The notes under the pieces were generated by a model, which was given only the letters and a program-made list of their open reading frames with translations, ran no database searches and was not told the DNA's origin. From JAHFUI01 sp041485905 (GTDB lineage Bacteria > Acidobacteriota > Vicinamibacteria > Vicinamibacterales > CAVVIG01): 15,360 nucleotides of DNA. Below are positions 6,679 to 14,440 of the stretch, one piece after another (the first letter of the stretch is position 1; the number at the start of each line of letters is the position of its first letter). The stretch is from NCBI GenBank assembly GCA_041485905.1, contig JBGPKK010000108.1, forward strand, positions 1 through 15,360, written 5' to 3'. A program made the position numbers and the translations under genes.

Positions 6679-7764
6679 CTATTTCGCGAACGGTCCGACC
6701 TCTGGCTTCGGCTGGGTGTTCTTGAGCGGCCCAAGCTCCGCGGTCACGCCCCTGTCGATCGCCGCAGTCTCGGTCCCGGCCTGGAAGCACGTGAAGTCCG
6801 GACGGTCCCGCCAGGCCATGGGACCGCACAGCCGCACGCCCGCGTTGATCGCGGCGTCGTGGACGATGTTGATCGCGCGCTCGTAGTCGGGCGAGCCCTG
6901 GCGGTAACCGGTGAAGTTGCCAAGGTCGCCGCTCGCCGCGAAGATGCCGGTGACGCCCGGGACCTTGGCGATCTCCGCGGCGTTCTTGAGCCCCTCGAGC
7001 GTTTCGATCATCAGGATCAGCACGACGTTGTCGTTGATCGTCGCGCGATAGCCGCCAGGGACGCCGCCCCACATGTTGGCGTCGAACGCCTGGCCGCCGC
7101 CGTTGCTGCGCCGGCCGAGCGGCGGGAAGTACGTCCAGTTCCGCGCCTCGATGGCTTCCTGCACCGTATCCACCGTCGGCACGACGACCACGAGCGCGCC
7201 GGCGTCGAGCGCATGCTGGATTTCGCGCTCGTCGGTGTACGCGACGCGCACGCCGGGAACGGCCTTGGCATTCGGGCAGGTGCGCCACATGCGCGCGACC
7301 GACCCCCAGTCGCGCTGGTCGTGCTGCATCTCGGTCCAGATGAAGTCGTAGCCGGCATTCGCCATCGCGCAATAGAGCGCCGGATCGTTGGCGTTGAACA
7401 GCGTGCCGCCCGTCGTCTTGCCGCCCTGCATCATCTTGATCTTGACCGGATTCCAAGTCTTCGATCCTGCCGGCGGGTTGAACGCGGGTCCGTACTTCCA
7501 GGTGGCGGGATCGAACAGCCCCTGATTTACAGCCGCGGGCGGCGCAATCTTGATGGCGTTGCTGTCCTTGCCGGCCGGCGCGGCCAGGGGAAACGTCGTC
7601 GTGCCCGGAACCGCGTTGTTGGCGTACGGATCGGCCCTCGGGGCAGGCGGCGCGTTGGCAGGCTGCGGGGTGGCAGTCCCGGCCGGCGGGGCCTGCGTCT
7701 GAGCCGCAAAGAGAGCCAAACTCAAAACCGCGCATCCAACCGTCGCGAAAAGCATACGCTTCAT
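6679..7764 (-). CDS. Exported HpcH/HpaI aldolase-family protein
   Basis: A 361-residue protein with a signal peptide (residues 1 to about 22), a Pro/Ala-rich linker, and a TIM-barrel HpcH/HpaI (2,4-dihydroxyheptanedioate aldolase/citrate lyase beta) domain from about residue 115. Residues expected for catalysis and metal binding are present: His148 (TEMQH), Arg173 (GVRV), Glu254 (LMIETLEG) and Asp280 (ASGDLGN). Family enzymes cleave or form C-C bonds of 2-keto-3-deoxy acids with a divalent metal. An exported version is unusual because aldolases are normally cytoplasmic. The start has AGGGAG about 8 nt upstream; in-frame codons further upstream lack a signal peptide. The gene ends at TAG, after which 28 more codons stay open (6678-6592). 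It is divergent from the 7849 gene, with 84 bases between. Confidence 0.87.
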   Translation of the reverse strand: MKRMLFATVGCAVLSLALFAAQTQAPPAGTATPQPANAPPAPRADPYANNAVPGTTTFPLAAPAGKDSNAIKIAPPAAVNQGLFDPATWKYGPAFNPPAGSKTWNPVKIKMMQGGKTTGGTLFNANDPALYCAMANAGYDFIWTEMQHDQRDWGSVARMWRTCPNAKAVPGVRVAYTDEREIQHALDAGALVVVVPTVDTVQEAIEARNWTYFPPLGRRSNGGGQAFDANMWGGVPGGYRATINDNVVLILMIETLEGLKNAAEIAKVPGVTGIFAASGDLGNFTGYRQGSPDYERAINIVHDAAINAGVRLCGPMAWRDRPDFTCFQAGTETAAIDRGVTAELGPLKNTQPKPEVGPFAK

Positions 7765-7799
7765 GTTCAATCTCCCTGTCGTGCGACCGCGCACTGCGC

Positions 7800-7830
7800 A
7801 GAATATGCACCGTCCGCCCTCGTTGAGCAA
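7800..7830 (-). promoter_or_regulatory. Possible promoter of the aldolase gene
   Basis: On the minus strand TTGCTC (7830-7825) and TATTCT (7805-7800) resemble -35 and -10 boxes, separated by a slightly long 19 bases. The start codon follows about 36 bases downstream. It is a weak match and is the only candidate seen in this short divergent region. Confidence 0.3.
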
Positions 7831-7835
7831 GCGTT

Positions 7836-7841
7836 TAGAAT
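7836..7841 (+). promoter_or_regulatory. -10-like box suggesting a leaderless transcript
   Basis: TAGAAT (one mismatch to TATAAT) ends 7 bases before the ATG at 7849, and no Shine-Dalgarno lies between. Transcription starting about 7 bases downstream would begin at the start codon itself, giving a leaderless mRNA. No good -35 box accompanies it. Confidence 0.35.
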
Positions 7842-7848
7842 AGCCGCT

Positions 7849-8619
7849 ATGAGAAGAGTGCTCTCAACGTTTGCCGCGCTGGCGATTGCCGTGCCGCTCG
7901 CTGCGCAGAGCGCGTCGCGCCCCTCTGCCGCGCTGGACGGTCCCGCGCCCAGGCTGGCAGACGGCACACCGGATCTCTCCGGCGTCTGGCAGGGCGGTGG
8001 CCCGATCGGCGATATCGCGCAGGGACTTCCACCCGGACAGGTGATTCCGATCCTCCCGGACGCGAAAAAGATCATGGACGCACGGCAGTCGAAAGACGAC
8101 CCGGAGGCGAACTGCCTGCCGACGGGCGTGCCGCGCATCGCGCCCTATCCGTGGCGGATCGTGCAGACGCCGACGCACACCTTCTTCCTGTTCGAAGCGA
8201 ACATTCACACCTACCGGCAGATTTTCGTCGATGGCCGCAAGCACCCGGCCGATCCAGATCCGACCTGGTACGGCCACTCGATCGGCCACTGGGAGGGCAG
8301 CACGCTGGTCGTCGACACGATCGGCTTCAACGACAAGTTCTGGTTCGATTTCAAGGGCCACCCGCACACCGAGAAGCTGCACATCGTCGAACGCTACACA
8401 CGCACCAACTTCGGTACGTTGATTAACGAGATCACGATTGACGATCCTGGCGCGTACGCGAGGCCATTCAAGGTGAGCTTCGCCGCGAAGCTGAGCCCAG
8501 GCGACGAACTGATCGAATACATCTGTAACGAGAACAACCAGGACGTCTCGCACATTCAGGGGCCGCCGGCGGAACCGGGCGATCCGGCCCGAGCGCTGGG
8601 AACGCTCAGGACGCGATAA
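7849..8619 (+). CDS. Secreted protein of the acidobacterial 'LADGTPDLSGVW' family
   Basis: A 256-residue protein with a signal peptide (MRRVLSTFAALAIAVPLAAQ). It has the pattern of a paralogous family frequent in Acidobacteria: LADGTPDLSGVW (36-47), CLPTGVPRIAPYPWRIVQTP (89-108), FVDGRKHPADPDPTWYGHSI (126-145), then HWEGSTLVVDTIGFND (147-162) and HPHTEKLHIVERYTRT (171-186). The family has no assigned activity that I know. The repeated aromatic/His/Asp motifs suggest a beta-rich binding or catalytic fold. The start is set by the signal peptide, since the frame is open far upstream only as the antisense of the aldolase gene. There is no Shine-Dalgarno, and a TAGAAT box lies just before the ATG. 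It converges with the M16 peptidase gene. Confidence 0.85.
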   Translation: MRRVLSTFAALAIAVPLAAQSASRPSAALDGPAPRLADGTPDLSGVWQGGGPIGDIAQGLPPGQVIPILPDAKKIMDARQSKDDPEANCLPTGVPRIAPYPWRIVQTPTHTFFLFEANIHTYRQIFVDGRKHPADPDPTWYGHSIGHWEGSTLVVDTIGFNDKFWFDFKGHPHTEKLHIVERYTRTNFGTLINEITIDDPGAYARPFKVSFAAKLSPGDELIEYICNENNQDVSHIQGPPAEPGDPARALGTLRTR

Positions 8620-8621
8620 GA

Positions 8622-8674
8622 ACGTAGGGTCCGCCTGAAGGCGAGCACCACGTACGGGCGGACCCGGCCTACGT
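8622..8674. repeat. Intergenic palindrome between convergent genes
   Basis: ACGTAGG (8622-8628) pairs with CCTACGT (8668-8674) and GTCCGCC (8629-8635) with GGCGGAC (8657-8663), with a 4-base bulge and a loop holding a smaller CGCCT/AGGCG hairpin. It fills the 66 bases between two convergent genes. It begins with GTAGGG and ends with CCCGGCCTACGT, the same ends as the element at 55-112, which makes it a second copy of a dispersed family. It may act as a bidirectional transcript end, though no T-tract is present. Confidence 0.7.
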
Positions 8675-8685
8675 GAGGACGCTTG

Positions 8686-11418
8686 CTACGGCGCCGCCGC
8701 CGCCTTCTTGAAGTCCCCCGCCTTCACGATCGACATCGACGGCACATCCAGGTTCCGCCGCAGGGCGTCCAGGATCTGTTGCGGCGTCAGGGCCGCGACC
8801 TTGTTCTCCAGATCGGCGTCGAACGTCATCGTGACCTCGTCGAAATCGTGCGCGGCCAATGCGGCCGCCAGCGCGCCATCCGCCGACCGGCCGACCTTTC
8901 GCGACTGCAGCCATCCGGATTTTGCCGCCGCCACCTCTTCCGCAGTGAAGCCGTCCTTCACCGCCTTGTCGAGCTCCTCCTTGACCGCAGCCTCGACCTT
9001 GGCCACGTTCTGCGGAGCGGCAATGGCGTTCACCATAAAGGAGCCATTCTTCACCTTCGATGCCGCCGATAGATTCGACGAAATCCCATAGCTCAAACCG
9101 TCCTTCTGCCGGATCCGCGTCGCGAGCCGTGAATTGAGAAATCCTCCACCCAGCATGTAATTCGCCAGCACCAAGGCCGGATAATCCGCATCGGTGTTGC
9201 TGAGATTCAGCCGGAGCCCCGCCGCGAACATCGCATTCTGCTTGTCCGGTGTCTCGATGCTGCGGTTCACGGGCTCGATTTTCCTGTAGGGGTCGGTCAC
9301 CTTTGCGAACGCTCCAGGACTCTTCCACGCCCCGAACAACTCGCCCGCGAGTCGTCCGATCTCCTGCGCGTCAAAATCTCCCACCACCGACAGCTCCGCG
9401 TTCGACGCGCCCACGAACTCCCGGTAGAACTTCCGTGCGTCGTCCAGCGTTACCTTCTGCACGTCTTCAATCTCTTCCTGCGGCGTGGCGGCGGCGCGCA
9501 CGTCCCCTCTCGGATGGGGATACAGCGCCCGTTGCAGCTCGATCGAGGCCAGCACCTGCGGCTCCGATTTCGCGTTGTCGACGCTGGTCAGCAGCAGCTT
9601 CCTGAACTGCTCGAATTCCGATTCCGGAAACGCCGGCTCACGGAGAACCTCGGCCACCAGCCGAAGGACCGCGGGCAGGTTCTCCCGCACGGTTTCGATC
9701 GTCGCGATCGCGGTCGTGGCCCCGCCGCCGACATTGGCCCGGGCCTTCAAGCGGTCGAGCTCGTCCTGGATTTGCTGGCGGTTCTTCTTCTGCGTGCCGC
9801 GAATCAGAGTCTGGGTGGCCAGGCTCGACGCGGCATCCAGACCCGTCAGGCGATCAAGCGTGCCGTAGTGCAAACGGATCGTCGCGCTCACGGTGTTGCC
9901 GCGTGTCTGTTTGGACAGCAGGGAGACCTTCATGCCCGACGGCAGCGTGGTCCGCTTGACGAGCGACTCGATGTTGGCGGGGGACGGATCGAATGCTTCG
10001 CCCACCGCCATCGCCGCATCGCCCTTGTAGTCCTTCAGCATGGCGGCGACATCGGATTTGGCCGGGATCTCCGCCCGGTCCGGCTTGGCGTCCGGAATGA
10101 ATTCCGCCACCGTCATGTTCGAGCTCTTCAGATACGCGTTGCCCACGCGCTGCACGGCTTCCGGCGTGACTTTGCGCAGCCGATCCCGATTCAGGAACAG
10201 CAGACGCCAGTCGCCCTTGCTCACCCATTCGCTGATGGTCAGTCCGATCTGCTCGGAATTTCGAAGCTGGAGATCGACGTTCGCGAGCAACCTCGTCCGC
10301 GCGCGGTCGACTTCTTCCTTGCTGGGCGGCTCCTTCACCAGGTTGCTCAACGTATCCAGCAGGACCTTGCGGGCTTCTTCCATCGAGTCCTGCTTGTTCA
10401 GGATCGCGCCGAAGACGACGGTTCCAGGGTCGTTCAATTGTGTGGCCAGCCCCAGCACCTGGGCGGCCTTCTTGCTGTCGATCAAAGCCTTGTACAGGCG
10501 ACCCGAGGGATTGTCGCTGGCGAGACTCACCAGAACGCTGACCGCTGCGAAGTCCGGGTCCGATCCGGCGGGCACATGGTAGACCGCCAGCACTGCCTGA
10601 ATGTCGCCCACGCGCCGCAGCGTCACCTGCCGCTCTCCGTCTTGCACGGGCTCGACCGTGTAGGTCGTGTCGAGGGTGCGGGCCGGCGCCGCGATCGGCG
10701 CGAACGAGTCGCTGATGAGCGGCAGCAGCTTCACCTCGTCGATCTTTCCCGACACGGTCAGGACCGCGTTGTCGGGCTGGTAGAACTTCTTGTAAAACGC
10801 CTGGAGCTTGTCGATGGGCACATGCTCGATGTCGGCCCGGTTCCCGATGACCGAGCGCCCATACGGGTGCCAGAGGTACGCTGAGGACCATGCTCGTTGG
10901 AGCAACACGTTGATCGGACTGTTCTCGCTGGCTTCGAACTCGTTGCGTACGACGGTGAACTCGCTGTCCAGATCCGCTTTCCTGATGAAGGAATTCACCA
11001 TCCGGTCGGATTCCAGATCCAGCGCCCACTTCAGGTTTTCATCCGTCGCCTGAAACGTCTCGAAATAGTTCGTGCGGTCGTACGAGGTGGTGCCGTTCGG
11101 ACGGGCGCCGTGCGTGGTCAACTCCTGCGGAATGTTCGTATGTCTGGGGCTGCCTTTGAACACCATGTGTTCGAGCAGATGGGCCATCCCGCGCTCGCCG
11201 GACCCCTCCTGCCGCGATCCGACCAGATAGGTCATGTTGACCGTGATCGTGGATTTCGAAGGGTCCGGGAACACCAGGACGTGCAAGCCGTTGGCGAGCT
11301 TGTATTCGGTGATGCCCTCGACGGATGTGACCTTGTCCATGCCCCTGGGCAGCGCTTGTCCGAAGCTCACGGACGCCCAAAGAAAGGACAGGGCGACGAA
11401 CCCGATCGTGCGTTTCAT
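8686..11418 (-). CDS. Two-domain M16 zinc metallopeptidase, exported
   Basis: A 910-residue protein with a signal peptide (about residues 1-22, ending FGQA), so it acts in the periplasm or outside. The N-terminal half is an active M16 peptidase: inverted zinc motif HLLEH at residues 80-84 and the third zinc ligand Glu160 in VVRNEFE, the usual 76 residues later. The C-terminal half (from about residue 480, starting TTLPSGMKVSLLSKQ) repeats the fold but lacks HxxEH and is the non-catalytic partner domain. Such proteins degrade peptides inside a closed chamber. The length is normal for the fused form and the frame is intact. AGGAG lies 7-8 nt before the ATG. It is the last gene of a probable three-gene run, 87 bases after the preceding stop. 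Confidence 0.93.
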   Translation of the reverse strand: MKRTIGFVALSFLWASVSFGQALPRGMDKVTSVEGITEYKLANGLHVLVFPDPSKSTITVNMTYLVGSRQEGSGERGMAHLLEHMVFKGSPRHTNIPQELTTHGARPNGTTSYDRTNYFETFQATDENLKWALDLESDRMVNSFIRKADLDSEFTVVRNEFEASENSPINVLLQRAWSSAYLWHPYGRSVIGNRADIEHVPIDKLQAFYKKFYQPDNAVLTVSGKIDEVKLLPLISDSFAPIAAPARTLDTTYTVEPVQDGERQVTLRRVGDIQAVLAVYHVPAGSDPDFAAVSVLVSLASDNPSGRLYKALIDSKKAAQVLGLATQLNDPGTVVFGAILNKQDSMEEARKVLLDTLSNLVKEPPSKEEVDRARTRLLANVDLQLRNSEQIGLTISEWVSKGDWRLLFLNRDRLRKVTPEAVQRVGNAYLKSSNMTVAEFIPDAKPDRAEIPAKSDVAAMLKDYKGDAAMAVGEAFDPSPANIESLVKRTTLPSGMKVSLLSKQTRGNTVSATIRLHYGTLDRLTGLDAASSLATQTLIRGTQKKNRQQIQDELDRLKARANVGGGATTAIATIETVRENLPAVLRLVAEVLREPAFPESEFEQFRKLLLTSVDNAKSEPQVLASIELQRALYPHPRGDVRAAATPQEEIEDVQKVTLDDARKFYREFVGASNAELSVVGDFDAQEIGRLAGELFGAWKSPGAFAKVTDPYRKIEPVNRSIETPDKQNAMFAAGLRLNLSNTDADYPALVLANYMLGGGFLNSRLATRIRQKDGLSYGISSNLSAASKVKNGSFMVNAIAAPQNVAKVEAAVKEELDKAVKDGFTAEEVAAAKSGWLQSRKVGRSADGALAAALAAHDFDEVTMTFDADLENKVAALTPQQILDALRRNLDVPSMSIVKAGDFKKAAAAP

Positions 11419-11458
11419 ATCGGAGCTCCTTTAGTTCACCAGAGAATGCAGCATCCCG

Positions 11459-11503
11459 GCGCGTTTGTCACGCGCAACGCGCAGGAAGTGAGAAGGCGTT
11501 CTC
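11459..11503. other. Two small hairpins in the gap before the M16 gene
   Basis: GAGAA/TTCTC (11490-11494/11499-11503) lies 2 bases after the stop codon of the 332-residue protein gene, and GCGCGT/ACGCGC (11459-11464/11470-11475) follows. Neither has a T-tract. They may process or attenuate the message between the two genes; the evidence is only the base pairing. Confidence 0.25.
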
Positions 11504-11505
11504 GT

Positions 11506-12504
11506 CTATCGCTCGATCAACTCCATGGTCATCGTGGTCTTCGCGATGGTCCGCATGCTCACGGCACGACTGCCGTCCGGGGCGGCGCCCGTCGTCGTCA
11601 TCGTCATCGGCTGCGTCGTTCCACTGGTGACGCGCTGCACGCGGCCTCTCGCGACGTCGAAGAGCAGCTCGCTCTCGCCCGTGCCCTCGCCCATCTGAAG
11701 TGTGAACGGGAACGGCGGCGTCGAAGGCTGGGCGGCCGCCGGGCCGCTCTTCATCGTCAGTTTTGCCGTGATCCTCGCCACCGAGACGCCGCCACTATTC
11801 CCGACCCCCTGAAACGTCGAGGTGGTCGAAGTGGTGATGGCTCCGGTCATCGGGAGACTGGCCGTGAACTGGCGGTCCCAGGTGTCGCCGGGCTTGAGCG
11901 GCCGATCCGGGAACTGCGCGAGGCCCCGTGAGGACATGTCACGCGTCGCGTCGTCGCTGAACATGTCCCTGAGGCTATCCAAGACTCCGGCCGCAGCCGG
12001 ATTCTGGGGCAGGTTGCTCAGCATCTTTTCCATGAGGCGTGCCATGCCTTCGATCTTCTGGACGGCTCCGGTCGGCAAGGTCACCACCGTGACCGACTGT
12101 CCGATCATGGCGGAGTACATGACCGCCAGGCTCTTGCTGAACGGATCGGCGGCCGCGTCGCCGCTCGTCGCGCTGTCGAACACTACCTTCCCCGTTGGAG
12201 TATTCATCTCGGCACGGACCGACTCGATCACCTGCCGGAGCGTCGCGGTGCCGTCGGCCGCGACGTTGTCGACGATCGTCCGAATGACCTGGCTCATCGT
12301 CTGATCAAGGGACATGTCGCCAAGGCCAGGCAGGCCCGTCCCCGACACGGTCGTGCCGGTCTGAAGGGTCATCCGGTAACGGAATTCCTCGCCCGGCGTC
12401 CAGCGATAGCGCAGGGTGACGTCCTGGCCGAACACGGGCCGTGCGGACACCGCAGCGACGCATACAGCCGCCAGGCACACACCGAATCGCAGGCGCGTCG
12501 TCAT
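11506..12504 (-). CDS. Secreted beta-rich protein, DUF6263-like
   Basis: A 332-residue protein with a signal peptide (MTTRLRFGVCLAAVCVAAVS..., ending near FGQ at about residue 27). The mature part opens with VTLRYRWTPGEEFRYRMTLQ and alternates short strands rich in Thr, Val and Ser. Near residues 200-216 the FPDRPLKPGDTWDRQF segment resembles DUF6263-type exported proteins. I see no catalytic motif; a binding or scaffold role is a guess. GGAGA lies 6 nt before the ATG at 12504, and upstream in-frame codons fall inside a hairpin, so this start is preferred. It starts 41 bases after the PQQ dehydrogenase stop and is probably co-transcribed with it and with the M16 gene. Confidence 0.75.
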   Translation of the reverse strand: MTTRLRFGVCLAAVCVAAVSARPVFGQDVTLRYRWTPGEEFRYRMTLQTGTTVSGTGLPGLGDMSLDQTMSQVIRTIVDNVAADGTATLRQVIESVRAEMNTPTGKVVFDSATSGDAAADPFSKSLAVMYSAMIGQSVTVVTLPTGAVQKIEGMARLMEKMLSNLPQNPAAAGVLDSLRDMFSDDATRDMSSRGLAQFPDRPLKPGDTWDRQFTASLPMTGAITTSTTSTFQGVGNSGGVSVARITAKLTMKSGPAAAQPSTPPFPFTLQMGEGTGESELLFDVARGRVQRVTSGTTQPMTMTTTGAAPDGSRAVSMRTIAKTTMTMELIER

Positions 12505-12514
12505 TGAGATCTCC

Positions 12515-12534
12515 CGCAAGGCTAAAGCCTTGCG
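12515..12534. repeat. Perfect hairpin abutting a ribosome-binding site
   Basis: CGCAAGGCT/AGCCTTGCG (12515-12523/12526-12534) is a perfect 9-bp stem with a 2-base centre. It fills the gap between the PQQ dehydrogenase stop and the next gene. On the minus strand its last base is the first G of GGGAG, the ribosome-binding site of that gene, so it may influence translation. It shares GGCTAAAGC with the element near 14420. Confidence 0.65.
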
Positions 12535-12545
12535 CCACATTCTCT

Positions 12546-14354
12546 TTACGGCTGACTGCTGACCGGTAGCGGCGCATTGCCGTCGAGGACGAACGTCAGC
12601 AGCTTGGGCGAGAACGGCGTCGCCGCATTTCCTGGACCTGCCGCCCCGGCCGCCACCGCACCCACGCCGCCCATCAACGCGATGTACTGTTTGCCGTCGA
12701 GCCGGTACGTGATCGGCGGCCCCATGCCGCTGCGCAGACCGGTCTGGATTTCGAGCAACTTCTCGCCTCTGTCGGCGCTGTAGGCGACGAGTCGTCCATC
12801 GTTGACCGTCTGAAACACCAGATTGCCCGCCGTCGTCAGCGTGCCGCCTCCAATACCGCCGCCGCCGGGTTGCCGCCAGCGCATTTCCTGCTTCACCGGA
12901 TCCCAGGCGACCAGCGCGCCGCGTCCGCCCGGTCCTTCGATCGGCTCGGGCCCGATCGCTGGCGGAGGAGGCTTCGTCGCCGCCGGCATCGGCCGCACGG
13001 TGCCCGTCATGCGACCCGCCACCGGATTGAACTTCGTCTCCGCCGCGTAGGTGAAGCTGTTGTTGGTCGACGTGGGAATGTAGGTGAGGCCGGCGATCGG
13101 ATTGAACGACATCGGCGACCAGTTGTGCGCGCCCCCGCCGCCAGGCGAGATCTGAATCGGGTCAGTGCCGTAGTACGCCTCCGGGTTCACGATCGGACGT
13201 CCGGTTCTCTGATCGATCCCCTTGGCCCATGTGACCTTGGAAAACGGCCCCGCCGAAATGAACTGACCCGTGAGCCGATCGATCACGTAGTAGAACGCGT
13301 TCTTGTTCGCCTGCATGATGACTTTACGCGGCCGCCCGTTGATCGTGAGGTCGGCCAGCATCAGGTGCTGCACGCTGTCGAAATCCCAGATGTCGCCCGG
13401 CACCACCTGGTAGTGCCACTTCAGCTCTCCGGTGTCGACATGCACGGCCAGGATGGAGCACACATACAGATTGTCTTTGCGCGTGGAGGTGCGGAGCTGC
13501 TGCGCCCACGGTTCGGCGTTGCCGGTGCCGACGTAAATCAGATCCGCGTCCCGGTCGTACGCCATCCCGTCCCACACCGATCCGCCGCCGCCCAGCTTCC
13601 ACCAGTCGCCGTCCCACGTCTCCGCCGCCTTCTTCATCGACGCGTTTTCGAACGGTTTGGACGGGTCGCCTGGGACGGTATAAAAGCGCCACGCGCGGCG
13701 TCCGGTGGCCGCATCGTAGGCGTCGAAAAATCCGCGCGTCGGTTTGTCCCCTCCGCTCGCACCGATGATCACCTTGCCTTTGGCGATTCGCGGGGCCATG
13801 GTGATCGTGTAGTTGTCCTGCGGATACGCGACGCGCGCTTCCCACTGCACCTTGCCGGTTTCCCCGTCCAGCGCCTGGAGCCTGCCGTCGATCACCGGCG
13901 CGATGATCTTGCCCTCGTAGATCGCAAGGCCGCGATTCACGATGCCGCAGCAGATTCTCGGCCGCACGGCCGTCTGGTTCACTTCAGGATCCCACCGCCA
14001 CCGCTCTTTGCCCGTGCGCGCGTCGACGGCGAACACCACGCTCCAGTTGGTGATGGAGTACACGGTCCCATTCCAGACCAGCGGCGTGGCTTCCTGGCCA
14101 CCGCCCCCGGACCCGAGGTCGTACGACCACGCCAGCCCGAGTCGTTTCACATTGGCGGTGGTGATCTGATTGAGCGGGCTGTAGCGCGTCTCCGCCTGAT
14201 TCAGGCCGTACGTGAGCCACTCTTCGCCCGTCTCACCCGCGCTCTTGAGCGCCCCATCGTCCACTCGGCGGACCTGCGGGCCCGCGGCGAGCCAGGCGGA
14301 CAGCGTCAGTCCGATCAGGGCGGCCAACGGCGCGGTGATCCGTCGCAGTTCCAT
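12546..14354 (-). CDS. PQQ-dependent dehydrogenase, methanol/ethanol family, exported
   Basis: A 602-residue quinoprotein with a signal peptide (about residues 1-26). It shows the eight-bladed propeller pattern: NQAETRYSPLNQI near 52-64, repeated DGxTGKxxW blades, adjacent cysteines 135-136 (RICCGIVNRG) that form the vicinal disulfide over PQQ, and WDFDSVQ with the likely catalytic Asp324. Asp326 two residues later is the extra acid typical of lanthanide-using XoxF-like enzymes. The usual metal-ligand Glu (GAE-x-x-x-RG) is Asp203 here (GGDKPTRG); Asn279 (GTGNAEPW) is kept. There is no C-terminal CxxCH, so it is not a quinohaemoprotein and needs a separate electron acceptor. The start has AGGAGG 8 nt upstream. 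It is the first gene of a probable operon with the 332-residue protein and the M16 peptidase. Substrate, likely an alcohol or aldehyde, is unknown. Confidence 0.93.
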   Translation of the reverse strand: MELRRITAPLAALIGLTLSAWLAAGPQVRRVDDGALKSAGETGEEWLTYGLNQAETRYSPLNQITTANVKRLGLAWSYDLGSGGGGQEATPLVWNGTVYSITNWSVVFAVDARTGKERWRWDPEVNQTAVRPRICCGIVNRGLAIYEGKIIAPVIDGRLQALDGETGKVQWEARVAYPQDNYTITMAPRIAKGKVIIGASGGDKPTRGFFDAYDAATGRRAWRFYTVPGDPSKPFENASMKKAAETWDGDWWKLGGGGSVWDGMAYDRDADLIYVGTGNAEPWAQQLRTSTRKDNLYVCSILAVHVDTGELKWHYQVVPGDIWDFDSVQHLMLADLTINGRPRKVIMQANKNAFYYVIDRLTGQFISAGPFSKVTWAKGIDQRTGRPIVNPEAYYGTDPIQISPGGGGAHNWSPMSFNPIAGLTYIPTSTNNSFTYAAETKFNPVAGRMTGTVRPMPAATKPPPPAIGPEPIEGPGGRGALVAWDPVKQEMRWRQPGGGGIGGGTLTTAGNLVFQTVNDGRLVAYSADRGEKLLEIQTGLRSGMGPPITYRLDGKQYIALMGGVGAVAAGAAGPGNAATPFSPKLLTFVLDGNAPLPVSSQP

Positions 14355-14381
14355 GTCTCTAACCTCCTGAACGCGAATTCG

Positions 14382-14399
14382 AGCGCAAGAATAGCGCAA
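14382..14399. promoter_or_regulatory. Direct repeat upstream of the PQQ dehydrogenase
   Basis: AGCGCAA occurs twice with an 11-base period (14382-14388 and 14393-14399), about one helix turn, about 28 bases before the start codon at 14354. It could be a regulator site or coincidence. On the minus strand the TATTCT between the copies could serve as a -10 box but no -35 partner is clear. Confidence 0.3.
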
Positions 14400-14416
14400 A
14401 TCTCGCGGCGCACCCT

Positions 14417-14440
14417 CTGGTGGCTAAAGCTACGGCGTGG
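14417..14440. repeat. Degenerate GGCTAAAGC element at the ankyrin gene end
   Basis: The sequence around GTGGCTAAAGCTAC forms a 6-bp stem with one G-T pair and shares GGCTAAAGC with the hairpin at 12515-12534. It straddles the TAG stop of the ankyrin gene, so the repeat has reached or supplied the last codons. It is a short match and could be chance. Confidence 0.4.

Noticed and set aside
6227..7810. 527-codon minus-strand open frame
   Set aside because: Alternative frame of the aldolase and DUF1810 genes; Arg-rich translation without motifs.
6460..7848. Upstream extension of the 7849-8619 gene
   Set aside because: Open only as the antisense of the aldolase gene; the signal peptide fixes the start at 7849.
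9514..10884. 456-codon plus-strand open frame
   Set aside because: Antisense to the M16 peptidase, which has clear catalytic motifs; the frame is a shadow.
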